The notes under the pieces are model-generated. The model ran no database searches. It saw only the letters and a list, made by a program, of their open reading frames with translations, and was not told where the DNA came from. Positions 44,759 through 53,533 of a DNA stretch of 64,000 bases are shown in pieces. Every line of letters begins with the position of its first letter. Positions within the stretch are counted from its first letter, which is position 1. The stretch comes from Myxococcales bacterium (lineage in GTDB: Bacteria; Myxococcota_A; Polyangia; Haliangiales; Haliangiaceae). The stretch is taken from positions 1-64,000 of the forward strand of contig JAQBQE010000036.1 in the NCBI GenBank assembly GCA_028287135.1. The letters run 5' to 3'. Position numbers and translations under genes: made by a program.

Positions 44759-46851
44759 TTCGGCTTCTTCTCGAGTCCTCTCAGCGCGCCGATCGCAGCC
44801 TTGGCGTCGTCGATCAGGCACGGATTGAACGGCTTGCGGTTCTTCGCCTTCTTGATGATCGCGCGCTCGAGCGGCTGAACGGCGCGTGGATCGTTGAGCG
44901 CGCGCAGCTTGGCGACCGCCTCCTTGCGCAGCTCGCACGATGCTTCCTGCTCGAGATCGAACGCGTAGGCGACGAGCAGATCGACCTCGCCGACGAGGTT
45001 CAGCTTCTCGATCACCTCGCGCACCGCATGGCGACGGTTGAGGTCCTGGCTGATCGCGGCCTTGAGCAGCAGCGGCTTGGCTTCCGGATCGGTCGTGTGA
45101 CCGGCCCAGACCTCGAACGCGTCCTTGACCACCGCGAGGTCCTTGTCGGCGCCCATCGCGCGGAGGTTCGCGCGCAGGGTGGGATTGGCCTCGAGCCGCG
45201 GGTCGTACTTGAGCGCGGTCTCGTAGGCGAGCAGCGACGGTCCGCTCTCGTGGCGCGCCGAGTACGCGTGGCCGAGGATGAGCTGCGCCATCGGATCCTT
45301 GGCGATCGCATCCTTCTCGGCCTCGAGGATCGCGATCGCTTTGCTCGGATCGCCCTGATCGACGAGCGCGATGTTGGCCTTGCCGGCCGGCGTGTTCGGA
45401 TCGAGCCCCGGCTCGCCGGTCGGTCCCGACGGCCGCGAGGTCAGCACCGCGATGATCACGCCCGCGATCGCCGCGGCCGCGACGATGCCGCCGTAGATCG
45501 CCCACTTCTTCTTCGAGCCCGCGGCCTTGACCCGGCGCATCGAGCCCGACGCATCGGGCTCGAGCGAATTGGCCACCCCCGACTCCTTGCCGATCGCCTG
45601 CGCGAGCCGCTGCTCCGGCGTCAGCCCGAAGATCGGCTCGCCGGTCGGCCCGGTGTACGGCAGGCCGAGGCCGACGCCGCCCTGCGGGATCTTGCCCGAC
45701 GGGCGCGAGCCCTGCGCGAGGCCGGGTGGGAGCCCCTTGGCCGGCGTTGCAACCTTCTTGTGGGTCGCCGACGACAGCTCCTCGTCGATCGCCGACATGA
45801 TGTTCTCGGACGCCTGCTCGTCGACGAAATCCGACGATCCGGTGATGTGGACCTCGCCATCGACCGAGACCAGCGGCTGGCTGCCGGTGTCCTGCGACTC
45901 CGGGCGCTCGAACTGGACATCCGTCCGGCCGCCATCGGGCGTGTGCAGCGCTTCCTCGACGGCGGCGAGGAAGACATCGGCGTTCGCATACCGATCGCTC
46001 GGCTTCTTGGTCAGCCCCTTGGCGATCAACCGCTCGATCGAGCTCGGCACCGGGCGGCCGTTCTTGATCAGGCGCTGGCGCATCGGCGGCACCGGCCGCG
46101 CGGTGTGCATCGACATCACCTCGAGCTTGTCGTCGCTGTAGAACGGCGGCTGGCCGGTCAGCATCTCGAAGCCCATCACGGCGGCGGCGTAGAGGTCGGC
46201 GCGGCCGTCCATCGGATTGCCGAGCGCCTGCTCGGGGGCCATGTAGATCGGGGTGCCGAACGCCATCCCGGCCTGGGTCAGCTTGACGCCGTCGTCGAGG
46301 TCGGCCGACGTCATGCCCTTGGCGATCCCGAAATCGAGGATCTTGGCGAAGTCGAGATCGTCGCCCTGGCGGATCAGGAAGATGTTCTCGGGCTTGATGT
46401 CGCGGTGGATGAGGCCCGCGTTGTGGATGTGCGAGAGCCCGCGGAGGATGTGGCCGAGGATGTGGAGCGCGCGGCCGGGGGCGAGCTGGCCCTCGGCCTC
46501 CATGACGTCGGCGAGCGACTTGCCGTCGAGCAGCTCCATCGCGAGATAGAGCGAGCCGTCAGGCAGCCGGCCCGAGTCGTAGACCGAGACGCAGTTGGGG
46601 TGGTCGATCTTGCCGACCGCGAGCGCCTCGCGCTCGAACCGGTTCCGGACCTCGGGGGAGGCGGCGAGCGAGGGGTGGAGGATCTTGACCGCGACCTGGC
46701 GGCGCAGGCCGACGTGGTGGGCGCGGTAGACCAGGCCCATGCCGCCACGGCCGAGCGTACTGTCGAGCCGGTAGCGGCCGTCGACCAGCATCCCGATCAG
46801 CTCCTCGCCGTCGCCTTCGACGGGAACCGGCGTGTCGCGCGGCGAGGCCAT
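44755..46851 (-). CDS. Hanks-type Ser/Thr kinase with TM and C-terminal repeat domain
   Basis: The product is 698 residues. The kinase domain (about 27-290) has GRGGMG at 34-39, Lys56 (VAVKIL), HRDIKPEN at 149-156, DFG at 173-175 and GTPIYMAPEQ. A disordered linker (~310-450) leads to a TM helix (IYGGIVAAAAIAGVIIAVL). The outer part (~485-698) has TPR/HEAT-like helices (SKAIAILEAEKDAIAK, AQLILGHAYSARHE, AVREVIEKLNLVGEVD). All catalytic residues are present. The helical extracytoplasmic part is a likely protein-interaction sensor. The downstream GNAT gene overlaps its stop codon. Confidence 0.9.
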   Translation of the reverse strand: MASPRDTPVPVEGDGEELIGMLVDGRYRLDSTLGRGGMGLVYRAHHVGLRRQVAVKILHPSLAASPEVRNRFEREALAVGKIDHPNCVSVYDSGRLPDGSLYLAMELLDGKSLADVMEAEGQLAPGRALHILGHILRGLSHIHNAGLIHRDIKPENIFLIRQGDDLDFAKILDFGIAKGMTSADLDDGVKLTQAGMAFGTPIYMAPEQALGNPMDGRADLYAAAVMGFEMLTGQPPFYSDDKLEVMSMHTARPVPPMRQRLIKNGRPVPSSIERLIAKGLTKKPSDRYANADVFLAAVEEALHTPDGGRTDVQFERPESQDTGSQPLVSVDGEVHITGSSDFVDEQASENIMSAIDEELSSATHKKVATPAKGLPPGLAQGSRPSGKIPQGGVGLGLPYTGPTGEPIFGLTPEQRLAQAIGKESGVANSLEPDASGSMRRVKAAGSKKKWAIYGGIVAAAAIAGVIIAVLTSRPSGPTGEPGLDPNTPAGKANIALVDQGDPSKAIAILEAEKDAIAKDPMAQLILGHAYSARHESGPSLLAYETALKYDPRLEANPTLRANLRAMGADKDLAVVKDAFEVWAGHTTDPEAKPLLLKAAISQDLNRRHAVREVIEKLNLVGEVDLLVAYAFDLEQEASCELRKEAVAKLRALNDPRAVQPLERAIIKKAKNRKPFNPCLIDDAKAAIGALRGLEKKPK

Positions 46852-46964
46852 GCTGCGCGCCTATTGTGCCATCTGGAGGGCAGCCGTCCCACCGGCACGG
46901 GGCGTAGAAATATCGGGTAGTTGGATCGAGCGTACGAAGAGGAGATCGAACGCGCGCCTGCGAG

Positions 46965-46993
46965 TTGCCAGGTGAGGGGCGCATGTGTAGATT
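46965..46993 (+). promoter_or_regulatory. Promoter of tRNA-Phe
   Basis: TTGCCA (46965-46970) and TAGATT (46988-46993) are separated by 17 bp, and the tRNA starts 15 bp downstream, a normal distance for a short leader. A good sigma-70-type match. Confidence 0.6.
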
Positions 46994-47007
46994 CGTCGCC
47001 CCAACAA

Positions 47008-47083
47008 GCCCAGATAGCTCAGTTGGTAGAGCAGGGGACTGAAAATCCCCGTGTCGGCGGTTCAACTCCGTCTCTGGGCACCA
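47008..47083 (+). tRNA. tRNA-Phe(GAA)
   Basis: A 76-nt gene with CCA encoded. The anticodon loop CTGAAAA has GAA at 47041-47043, the T arm contains GGTTCAACTCC, and the acceptor stem is GCCCAGA/TCTGGGC. Its 3' part is duplicated at 54724-54774, marking it as the attachment site of an integrated element. Confidence 0.97.
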
Positions 47084-47794
47084 CGGAACTAGCGGAGATC
47101 GCGGATTCCTCGACGGAATTCACGATCGAGAGGGGAGCGGAGGCCGTGCCTCCAGCGGCTCCGTTGCCATGGTCCGGCACGTCGCGCGTTACACCGGCGT
47201 GCGACCCACCCGGCAGGCGCGCGATCGCGTCGGCGAGGACCGCATCGTCGAGTCGTCCGTACACGAGCTCGACCATCCGCGTGCTCGCGTGACCGAGCAG
47301 CGTGGCGACGACCCAGAGGCTGACGTGCTTCTGCACGAGCCACGACGAGAACGTGCGGCGCAGGTCGTTGCACGTCACCCGGGGGACGCCTGCGCGGCGA
47401 CACGCGGCGGTCAGGTCGCGGGTGATGCTGCCCCACGGTTCGACCACGGGCCCTGCCAGCCGGCGCGCTCGCCCATCAGCTCCAGCCACGGCAAGAGCTC
47501 GTCCGCGATCGGGACCGAGCGGCTCACCGTCTTGCCTTCGGGATCTGCAGCCGCTTGCGCTGCATGTCGACGTGGTCACCCCACCGCATCCGCTCGAGCT
47601 CGCCGCGGCGCGGGCCGACGAACGCGATCAGCATCAGCTAGAAGACGCGCCGGGTGCGAGCCCTCTTCGATCCGGGTCGCGATGTAGCGCTCGATGTTCT
47701 CGCGCGTGAGGCTGTCCAGCAAGCGATGCCCAATCACGCGCGGGAAGTGCCGCGCCTTGTTGCCGTAGCTGTCGCGTGTTCCTTCCGCCTTCAC
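47019..47794 (-). pseudogene. Tyrosine site-specific integrase, decayed
   Basis: The N-terminal piece (RDSYGNKARHFPRVIGHRLL, TRENIERYIATRIEEGSHPA) lies at about 47650-47794. In another frame comes LMLIAFVGPRRGELERMRW with the first catalytic Arg, then EGKTVSRSVPIADELLPW in a further frame. The C-terminal catalytic part is in the frame ending at 47019: NDLRRTFSSWLVQ (second Arg), LLGHASTRMVELVYGRL (His and nucleophile Tyr). At least three frameshifts and a deletion of roughly 100 residues separate these pieces. The tail continues antisense into tRNA-Phe, as in many tRNA-adjacent integrases. It no longer encodes an active enzyme. Confidence 0.8.
47034..47084 (+). repeat. Attachment-site repeat within tRNA-Phe (left end)
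   Basis: 51 bp from the anticodon stem through the CCA end of tRNA-Phe recur at 54724-54774 with two mismatches. Together they bound the integrated element. Confidence 0.85.
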
Positions 47795-47861
47795 GCCATG
47801 TGGGTCATCCGGCCGAGCCCGCTCGACATGCTCCGAGATGCCTAACGCTCGCCAACGCGGC

Positions 47862-48143
47862 TCAGCGTGCGAGCGCTTTGATGCCGGTCGCCGGCGTGGC
47901 CCTGGCGAGGTCGTACTGCGTCTGTAGGTTCATCCAAAACTCTGCCGACGTCTTGAACGCCGCAGCGAGCAGCTTGGCGGTGTCGGCCGTGACCCCGCGC
48001 TTACCCTTCACGAGCTCGTTGATGCGCTGCACGGAGACCTTCAGGTGCTCGGCCAGCTTGGTCTGCGGAATCTCCAGAGGGACGAGGAACTCCTTGAGTA
48101 GAATCTCGCCGGGGTGGGTTGGGATGCGGTTCTTGGGAGTCAT
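47862..48143 (-). CDS. higA: HigA-type antitoxin
   Basis: The product is 93 residues. The start is RIPTHPGEILLKEFLVPLEI, the family signature (HPGEIL-x-EFL), followed by an Xre-type helix-turn-helix (PQTKLAEHLKVSVQRINELV) and GVTADTAKLLAAAFKTSAEFW. HigA binds and neutralises the HigB nuclease and represses its own operon. The gene follows higB by 8 bp, the toxin-first order typical of HigBA. Confidence 0.9.
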   Translation of the reverse strand: MTPKNRIPTHPGEILLKEFLVPLEIPQTKLAEHLKVSVQRINELVKGKRGVTADTAKLLAAAFKTSAEFWMNLQTQYDLARATPATGIKALAR

Positions 48144-48151
48144 AGTGCCTC

Positions 48152-48451
48152 CTAGTGGTAATCAACGATTTGAACTTCGGTGGGACCAGCATCGGTCCAT
48201 ACGAAGAGGATGCGCCACTGCGAGTTGATTCGGATGCTGTGATAGCCGGCGCGGTCACCCTTGAGTGCCTCCAAGCGATTGCCCGGTGGCATCATGAGAT
48301 CGGTCAGGAAGTGCGCCGCGTTGAGCATATCGAGCTTGCCGATAGCAGCGACGAGAACATCGTTGGGCAGGCCGCGAACGCGAGCATTCTTCGTGCCGTG
48401 GAAGACATCTTCCGTCGTTGCGTCTCCGAAGCTCTGGATGCCCACAACCAA
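48152..48451 (-). CDS. higB: HigB-type toxin (RelE/ParE superfamily)
   Basis: The product is 99 residues. The strings KLDMLNAAHFLTDLMMPPGN, LEALKGDRAGYHSIRINSQW and RILFVWTDAGPTEVQIVDYH are the HigB core, a RelE-fold mRNA interferase acting on translating ribosomes. The expected end (VDYH) is intact and the partner antitoxin follows at once, so the module looks functional. It probably helps keep the integrated element. Confidence 0.9.
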   Translation of the reverse strand: MVVGIQSFGDATTEDVFHGTKNARVRGLPNDVLVAAIGKLDMLNAAHFLTDLMMPPGNRLEALKGDRAGYHSIRINSQWRILFVWTDAGPTEVQIVDYH

Positions 48452-48530
48452 AACTTAACTGTTACACGGTATCCATGCAAGAGTTGATTTACGTCAGGCG
48501 AGAGCAGGCTACGCCGAACGACCAAGCGCT

Positions 48531-48944
48531 TCAGGGACAACCCGTCTCGCCATGCCCGCCCCGCATGCATCGCTCCCAGCCCGGGCCGCATGCGCTGCTG
48601 ACGATCGAACCTTGCGCGAGCGACACCGTATGCGCCGCGTTGACGTCCTGCTCACGTTGCAACAAATCGGCCTCGTCTCGATCGAGGTCTGCTTGTGACA
48701 GCACGCCCTGCTCCGTCAGCGCGCGGGTGCGGGCCGTCGAACGGGCGGCCATATTTCGCGCGGTCATGGCTCGCGTCTGATTGAACTCCGAGACACGTAA
48801 CGAGCTGGCTACACGCAAGCATTGCTCGCTCCATGTAACAGCCGTGGGTGCGACATGGTCGCCTACCCTGGCCGTTTCCGGCGTCGTCGATTTCTTGGAG
48901 CACGCGACGAAGAGCAGCACGACAACGAGAGCAGCCTGTCGCAT
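48531..48944 (-). CDS. Short lipoprotein carrying an RND-adaptor-like coiled coil fragment
   Basis: The product is 137 residues from ATG 48944. The leader MRQAALVVVLLFVACSKK has a plausible lipobox (FVAC). The segment TARTRALTEQGVLSQADLDR then DEADLLQREQDVNAA is like the helical hairpin of RND efflux membrane-fusion proteins, whose full length is about 350-400 residues. Lipoyl and beta-barrel parts are absent. It may be an internally deleted adaptor gene; no pump gene is nearby. Confidence 0.4.
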   Translation of the reverse strand: MRQAALVVVLLFVACSKKSTTPETARVGDHVAPTAVTWSEQCLRVASSLRVSEFNQTRAMTARNMAARSTARTRALTEQGVLSQADLDRDEADLLQREQDVNAAHTVSLAQGSIVSSACGPGWERCMRGGHGETGCP

Positions 48945-49040
48945 CGGGTGGACGCTACCAGATCGATCCGCCACCGCCACGACTCCACTGCGTCGGAATC
49001 CCGCGGCGATACGAAGACGGAGGCGGGTGCCTCCAGACCC

Positions 49041-50612
49041 TCAGTGCATCGTGGGCTGCGGCTGCTCCGGGTGCGAGGGTTCCTCGGCTTCCGCCCCCCC
49101 ATCCGGACCTACCGTTTCCGGCGCGAGCAGCTTTTGCTTGTCGCGTGCCCGCTCGAGCGCCTGATCGATGCTGAAGCTCGCCGGTTTCTGTCGCGGCGGA
49201 AACTCCTCGAACGTCTGCAGGTACTCCGCGACGATCGCCTGTGCCGGCACCAGGACGAACGCGTGATCCATCATCCACTTGTCGTAGTACATCGAGGCGT
49301 CGACATCGCCGCGCTCGAACGGATCTGACCGCAGGTTGAAGAGCTTCGGCACGCGCAGCGCGACCATCGGTTCGCGCCAGACGTCCATGCCGTGGGCCCG
49401 CTGCTCGAGGAAGTGAACCTTCCACTGGTCGACGCGTAGCGCCATGAGGTCGCCATCGTCGCTCCAGTAGAGGAAGCCTCGACGAGGATTGGGTGCTTCG
49501 CCCGCGAGGTGCGGTAGCAGGTTGTAGCCGTCGATGTGGACCTTGAACGTCTTGTCGCCGACCGTGTGCCCCTGCTTGAGCTTCTCGACGATGTCGGGCT
49601 CGCCGGCGACCGCGACCAAGGTCGGCAGCATGTCGACGTGGGAGAACATCTCGTTCGACACCGTGCCGGGCTTGATCCTGCCGGGCCACCGGATCGCACA
49701 CGGGACGCGCCAGCCGCCTTCCCAGTTCGTGTCCTTCTCGCCGCGGAACGGGGTGGAACCACCATCCGGCCAGGTGAACACCTCGGCACCGTTGTCGGTC
49801 GAGTACATGACGATCGTGTCGTCGGCGATGCCGAGCTCGTCGAGCTTCGCGAGCAATTGCCCGACGTGTGCATCGTGCTCCACCATGCCGTCCGGGTACA
49901 CGCCGAGCCCGGTCTTGCCGACGGACTCCGGGCGCAAATGCGTGTTGACGTGCATGCGGGTCGCGTTGAACCAGATGAAGAACGGCTTGCCGTCCTTCTG
50001 CGTGCGGTCCATGAAGTCGAGCGTGGCGGCAACGAACTCGTCGTCGACGGTCTCCATGCGCTTCTTCGTGAGCGGCCCGGTGTCCTCGATCCGCTGCGTG
50101 CCATCGGCGTTCGCGTAGGTGTGCAGCACGCCGCGCGGACCGAACTTCTTGCGGAACTCTGGATTCTTCGGGTAGTCGGGCAGCTCGGGTTCCTCTTCGG
50201 CGTTGAGGTGGTAGAGGTTGCCAAAGAACTCGTCGAACCCGTGGGCGGTCGGGAGGAAGTCATCGCGATCGCCGAGGTGATTCTTGCCGAACTGCCCGGT
50301 CGCATACCCGAGTGGCTTCAGCAGATCGGCGATCGTCGGGTCCTCCGCCTGCAGTCCGATCTTGGCGCCCGGCAACCCGACCTTGGTCAGGCCCGTGCGG
50401 ATCGGGGACTGGCCGGTGATGAAGGCTGCGCGCCCGGCGGTGCAGCTCTGCTGCCCGTACCAGTCGGTGAACCGCACGCCTTCCGCCGCGACCCGATCGA
50501 TGTTGGGCGTGCGATAGCCCATCGCGCCCTGGTGGTAGCAGCTCGGGTTGAACCAACCGATGTCATCGCCCCAGATGATCAGGATATTTGGTTGTTTCGG
50601 TTTCTTGTTCAT
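49041..50612 (-). CDS. Type I sulfatase (arylsulfatase family)
   Basis: The product is 523 residues from ATG 50612. The metal site begins with NILIIWGDDIGW, and the active-site motif is SCTAGRAAF with Cys57-T-A-G-Arg61, fitting C-x-(P/A)-x-R where Cys is converted to formylglycine. Further family landmarks are LKPLGYATGQFGKNHLGD, FFIWFNATRMH, VMYSTDNGAE, TPFRGEKDTNWEGGWRVPC and DMLPTLVAVAGEP. It hydrolyses sulfate esters; the substrate is unknown. No signal peptide is visible with this start. Activity needs a formylglycine-generating enzyme; the neighbouring gene for one is broken, so another copy elsewhere would be needed. Confidence 0.9.
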   Translation of the reverse strand: MNKKPKQPNILIIWGDDIGWFNPSCYHQGAMGYRTPNIDRVAAEGVRFTDWYGQQSCTAGRAAFITGQSPIRTGLTKVGLPGAKIGLQAEDPTIADLLKPLGYATGQFGKNHLGDRDDFLPTAHGFDEFFGNLYHLNAEEEPELPDYPKNPEFRKKFGPRGVLHTYANADGTQRIEDTGPLTKKRMETVDDEFVAATLDFMDRTQKDGKPFFIWFNATRMHVNTHLRPESVGKTGLGVYPDGMVEHDAHVGQLLAKLDELGIADDTIVMYSTDNGAEVFTWPDGGSTPFRGEKDTNWEGGWRVPCAIRWPGRIKPGTVSNEMFSHVDMLPTLVAVAGEPDIVEKLKQGHTVGDKTFKVHIDGYNLLPHLAGEAPNPRRGFLYWSDDGDLMALRVDQWKVHFLEQRAHGMDVWREPMVALRVPKLFNLRSDPFERGDVDASMYYDKWMMDHAFVLVPAQAIVAEYLQTFEEFPPRQKPASFSIDQALERARDKQKLLAPETVGPDGGAEAEEPSHPEQPQPTMH

Positions 50613-50753
50613 GACCGCGGCGGCTGCACAACGCAGACCCGCGCCTGCGTGGCGCACCCGAGGGGGCGGCCGCTCGTGCGCGCGCTGCGATCGCGCGGTG
50701 CGGGTTGAAGCGCGCGCCGACGCCGAGCGACCGCGGCGCACACAGCGAGCGGC

Positions 50754-51226
50754 CTAGCGGTCGCGGACGACGCAGCGGAATCCGAGGTGACACGTCGCGG
50801 TGTCGATCGGCTGCGCCATCCGCGCGTCGGGCCGATCGCGATGACAGTGGCTCGCTGCGCACAGGAACGAGCCACCCTTCATCACGCGGCGCGGAATCGG
50901 GATGTTCGGCATCCGCGGATCGACGCTGTTCTCGGCCGTGCCGCCGCGCGGATCGTGAACGGCGCAGCATCCACGAACGCGCCGTTGTGCCTTGTACCAG
51001 TCGCTCGTCCACTCCCAGACATTGCCGATCGTGTCGTAGTCCTCGGCGCGGACGGGAAGCTCGACGTGTCCTCGACGAACCGCGCGAACTGCGCGTTGGT
51101 CACCGCGTACGGATCGATCCAGAACGCGCGCACGCTCACGCAATGCGCCGGTGCTTCCTCCGCGTAGTGGCGGTCGGAGCCCATCAGAAACTCGCTTTCG
51201 GGGATCCGGACCAGGTCGTCCTTCAT
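50754..51226 (-). pseudogene. Formylglycine-generating enzyme, internally deleted and frameshifted
   Basis: From ATG 51226 the N-terminus reads DLVRIPESEFLMGSD and FWIDPYAVTNAQFARFVED, the start of an FGE/SUMF1 enzyme. At about 51062 the sequence jumps frame and resumes with YDTIGNVWEWTSDWYKAQR and the C-terminal part with both active-site cysteines (KGGSFLCAASHCHRDRPDAR) and HLGFRC. Roughly 130-150 residues of the middle are missing. A deletion of a non-multiple of three explains it. It lies 141 bp upstream of the sulfatase start on the same strand, so the two were probably an enzyme/activator pair. Confidence 0.82.
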
Positions 51227-51290
51227 CACGATCGTCGCTACAGGCTCCGCGCCACGCAGGCCCCACCGTTGCACCGCTACGGACAAGGTC

Positions 51291-52466
51291 GTGATGACAA
51301 CGCAGCCCTCAGGTGATCTCGAAGACCCCCATCCGTTCTCGCTCGCCGAGGGTCCGTTCGTCCGCGTCCTCGAGCGCTGCCATCTGACGCGCGCCGATCG
51401 AACGCCGCGTGCCTGGGTCTTCGTCGTGGTCGCCTGGGGCCCGCTGTTCGTGGGCGCACTCTACAAGTACGCCGTCGGTCAGCCACCGGCGCGGATCCTC
51501 CTCGACCTCTCGGTTCACGTCCGACTGCTCGTCGGCATCCCCCTCGTGATCCTGGCGGAGCGACTCCTCGAAGCGCGCTGCCGGGGCTCGGTCCGTCAAC
51601 TCTACGACGGGGCGTTCGCGGACCCTGCGCAGCTCGACCCCATCCTCCACCGCGTCGAGCGCCTTCGTGACAGCCGCTGGATCGAGCTGGCGATGCTGGT
51701 GGCGGTAATCGCCGTCGCCCAGAGCATGTTGTGGGGACTCATGGCGCCCACCGGTTTCTTCTCGGGGGTGAAGGACGCGGGATCGCTGTCGTTCGGGCAC
51801 CTCTGGTACGTCTGCGTCGCGTTGCCGATCGCGCAGTTCCTGATGCTGCGCTGGCTGTTCCACTGGGTTCTGTGGTCGTACATCGTCGTGGGGGTCTCCC
51901 GTCTGCCGCTCGCCACGATCGCGACCCACCCGGATCATGCGGCGGGACTCGGGTTTCTCGCGTCACCCGTCTCGGCATTCGATACATTCGTGCTCGCGGT
52001 GTCCGCGACGATCGCGGGTGCGTGGGTGACCCAGCTGATCGCAGGGACCGCAGAGCTACCGCAGTTCGTGCCCACCTTCGTCGCGTTCGTCATGCTGGTC
52101 GCCCTCGTGGGCCTCGGTCCCCTGCTGGTCTACGTCCCTGTCCTCTACCGGGCGCGACATCGCGAGCTGAGCAAGTACAACGGCCTGGCCCTCGACTACG
52201 TCCGCGAGTTCCACCGCAAGTGGATCGAGACGCGGCGGGATCGCCGTGACCTCCTCGGAACCCAGGATCTGCAGGCACTCAACGATCTGGGTGGCTCGTT
52301 CGAGACGCTGACCCGCGTGCGACTGGTTCCGTTCGGACCTCGACCGCTCGTGGGGATCTGGGTGGTGGCGCTCCTCCCGATGTTGCCCCTGGTGGCGACC
52401 ACCATGCCGCTCAACAAGCTGCTCGCCACCATCGGTCACGCACTCCTCGGCGGACTGCCCGCCTAG
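51291..52466 (+). CDS. Polytopic membrane protein, unknown
   Basis: The product is 391 residues with about seven hydrophobic helices, for example WVFVVVAWGPLFVGALYKY, LLVGIPLVILAERLL, ELAMLVAVIAVAQSMLWGL, LWYVCVALPIAQFLMLRWLF and TFVAFVMLVALVGLGPLLVY. A charged cytoplasmic-looking stretch (RARHRELSKYNGLALDYVRE then FHRKWIETRRDRRD) precedes the last helix. I do not recognise the family. It is divergent from the broken FGE gene and is followed 28 bp later by a conserved hypothetical gene. Confidence 0.7.
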   Translation: MMTTQPSGDLEDPHPFSLAEGPFVRVLERCHLTRADRTPRAWVFVVVAWGPLFVGALYKYAVGQPPARILLDLSVHVRLLVGIPLVILAERLLEARCRGSVRQLYDGAFADPAQLDPILHRVERLRDSRWIELAMLVAVIAVAQSMLWGLMAPTGFFSGVKDAGSLSFGHLWYVCVALPIAQFLMLRWLFHWVLWSYIVVGVSRLPLATIATHPDHAAGLGFLASPVSAFDTFVLAVSATIAGAWVTQLIAGTAELPQFVPTFVAFVMLVALVGLGPLLVYVPVLYRARHRELSKYNGLALDYVREFHRKWIETRRDRRDLLGTQDLQALNDLGGSFETLTRVRLVPFGPRPLVGIWVVALLPMLPLVATTMPLNKLLATIGHALLGGLPA

Positions 52467-52494
52467 AGCAAACTGCTAGGCTGCGGGAGCCCCC

Positions 52495-53040
52495 ATGGGA
52501 TTTCGCTGCCGATGGCTCGCCACCCGAAACCGCGATCGCGACGACGTGCTCGGTCAGTTGCGGTTCAAGGTCGTCGGCGAGCTCGTCGAGGAGGTCTACG
52601 ACCCGGGGCTCTACGCACTCGAGGTCGACGACTGGCTGGTCGTGATCGGTGACGGCTTCGACCACATGGACAAGGTGAAACGAGCCGCGGCGGCGAAGCT
52701 GTCCGAGGGTGGCGACGTTCTCTATCTGTTCACGGACGACGCGGCGATGGCCTTCGAGCTCGCCCTGTTCGGAGGCGGCAACGAGCTGTGGTCGATCTCC
52801 TACGAGGGCCGCGATGGGGTCACAGCGCCGACCTTCGAGGGGGCCGTGCCCTGGGGGGCGCGCACGCTGCTCGCGAAGCTCGAGAAGGAGCAGGCGAAGG
52901 CAGGCGGCCCGAAGGCGGACGTCGATCACATCTACGCATTCGCGCCGACGTACGCGATGGAGGTCGTGGGGTTTCGTCACGACGAGACGTTGGCCAGCGG
53001 CGAACACGTTCCGATCTGGCAGATCGCTCCGAAGCGTTAA
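52495..53040 (+). CDS. Conserved hypothetical cytosolic protein
   Basis: The product is 181 residues, beginning MGFRCRWLATRNRDRDDVL. Beta-alpha character is seen (LYALEVDDWLVVIGDGF, DVLYLFTDDAAMAFELALFG, ELWSISYEGRDG), with no membrane or metal motif. The small size and GD/TDDAAM turns suggest a compact alpha/beta domain; no function can be assigned. Its stop overlaps the stop of the YdeI-type gene on the other strand by 3-4 bp. Confidence 0.6.
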   Translation: MGFRCRWLATRNRDRDDVLGQLRFKVVGELVEEVYDPGLYALEVDDWLVVIGDGFDHMDKVKRAAAAKLSEGGDVLYLFTDDAAMAFELALFGGGNELWSISYEGRDGVTAPTFEGAVPWGARTLLAKLEKEQAKAGGPKADVDHIYAFAPTYAMEVVGFRHDETLASGEHVPIWQIAPKR

Positions 53041-53513
53041 CCGCGCAAGTTCTCGAGCATCGCTGCGATCCGCTTGGCCCGGGTCTCTGGCTTCTTCGCG
53101 TCGGTGATCGCCTGCACGTGCTCTTTCTGATGCGTGTACGCCAGCGCGTCGAACGTCTTGCGCAGCTTCGCCTTGGCGAGGGCCTTCGCCGCGTCGTCGG
53201 GCACCTCGATGGTGCGGGGGGCCTCATCGAGCTTGATCGTGGCGGCGACCGTATCGCCGATCTCGACGCCGAGCGCCTCGCGGTTCGCCCTCGAGATGCC
53301 GATCAAGTTTTGCCCGCCCATCACGGCGAGCCGGAGGCGAACGGTCTTCTTCCCGATCGTCACGGTCACGGCCGCGCGCTTGCCACCGCCCAGCTCCTCG
53401 ACCTGGGCATCGGTGAGGATGATCGCGGTGGCGGGTCCCCACGGCTTCAGCGTTTGCTTGACCTTCACGAGGCGAGACCTTCGCACGCGAACACGTGGCA
53501 GGTCGTCATGCAT
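53037..53513 (-). CDS. YdeI/OmpD-associated, DUF1905-type protein
   Basis: The product is 158 residues from ATG 53513; GTG codons about 27 and 45 bases downstream are alternatives. The DUF1905-type beta barrel (VKQTLKPWGPATAIILTDAQ, AAVTVTIGKKTVRLRL, NREALGVEIGDTVAATIKLD) is followed by the YdeI/OmdA helical tail (IEVPDDAAKALAKAKLRKTF then DALAYTHQKEHVQAI, KKPETRAKRI). Members are small cytosolic proteins linked to peptide or bacteriocin resistance in some bacteria, with unknown biochemistry. Confidence 0.78.
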   Translation of the reverse strand: MHDDLPRVRVRRSRLVKVKQTLKPWGPATAIILTDAQVEELGGGKRAAVTVTIGKKTVRLRLAVMGGQNLIGISRANREALGVEIGDTVAATIKLDEAPRTIEVPDDAAKALAKAKLRKTFDALAYTHQKEHVQAITDAKKPETRAKRIAAMLENLRG

Positions 53514-53533
53514 GCTCGGATGAGCATGGCGCT

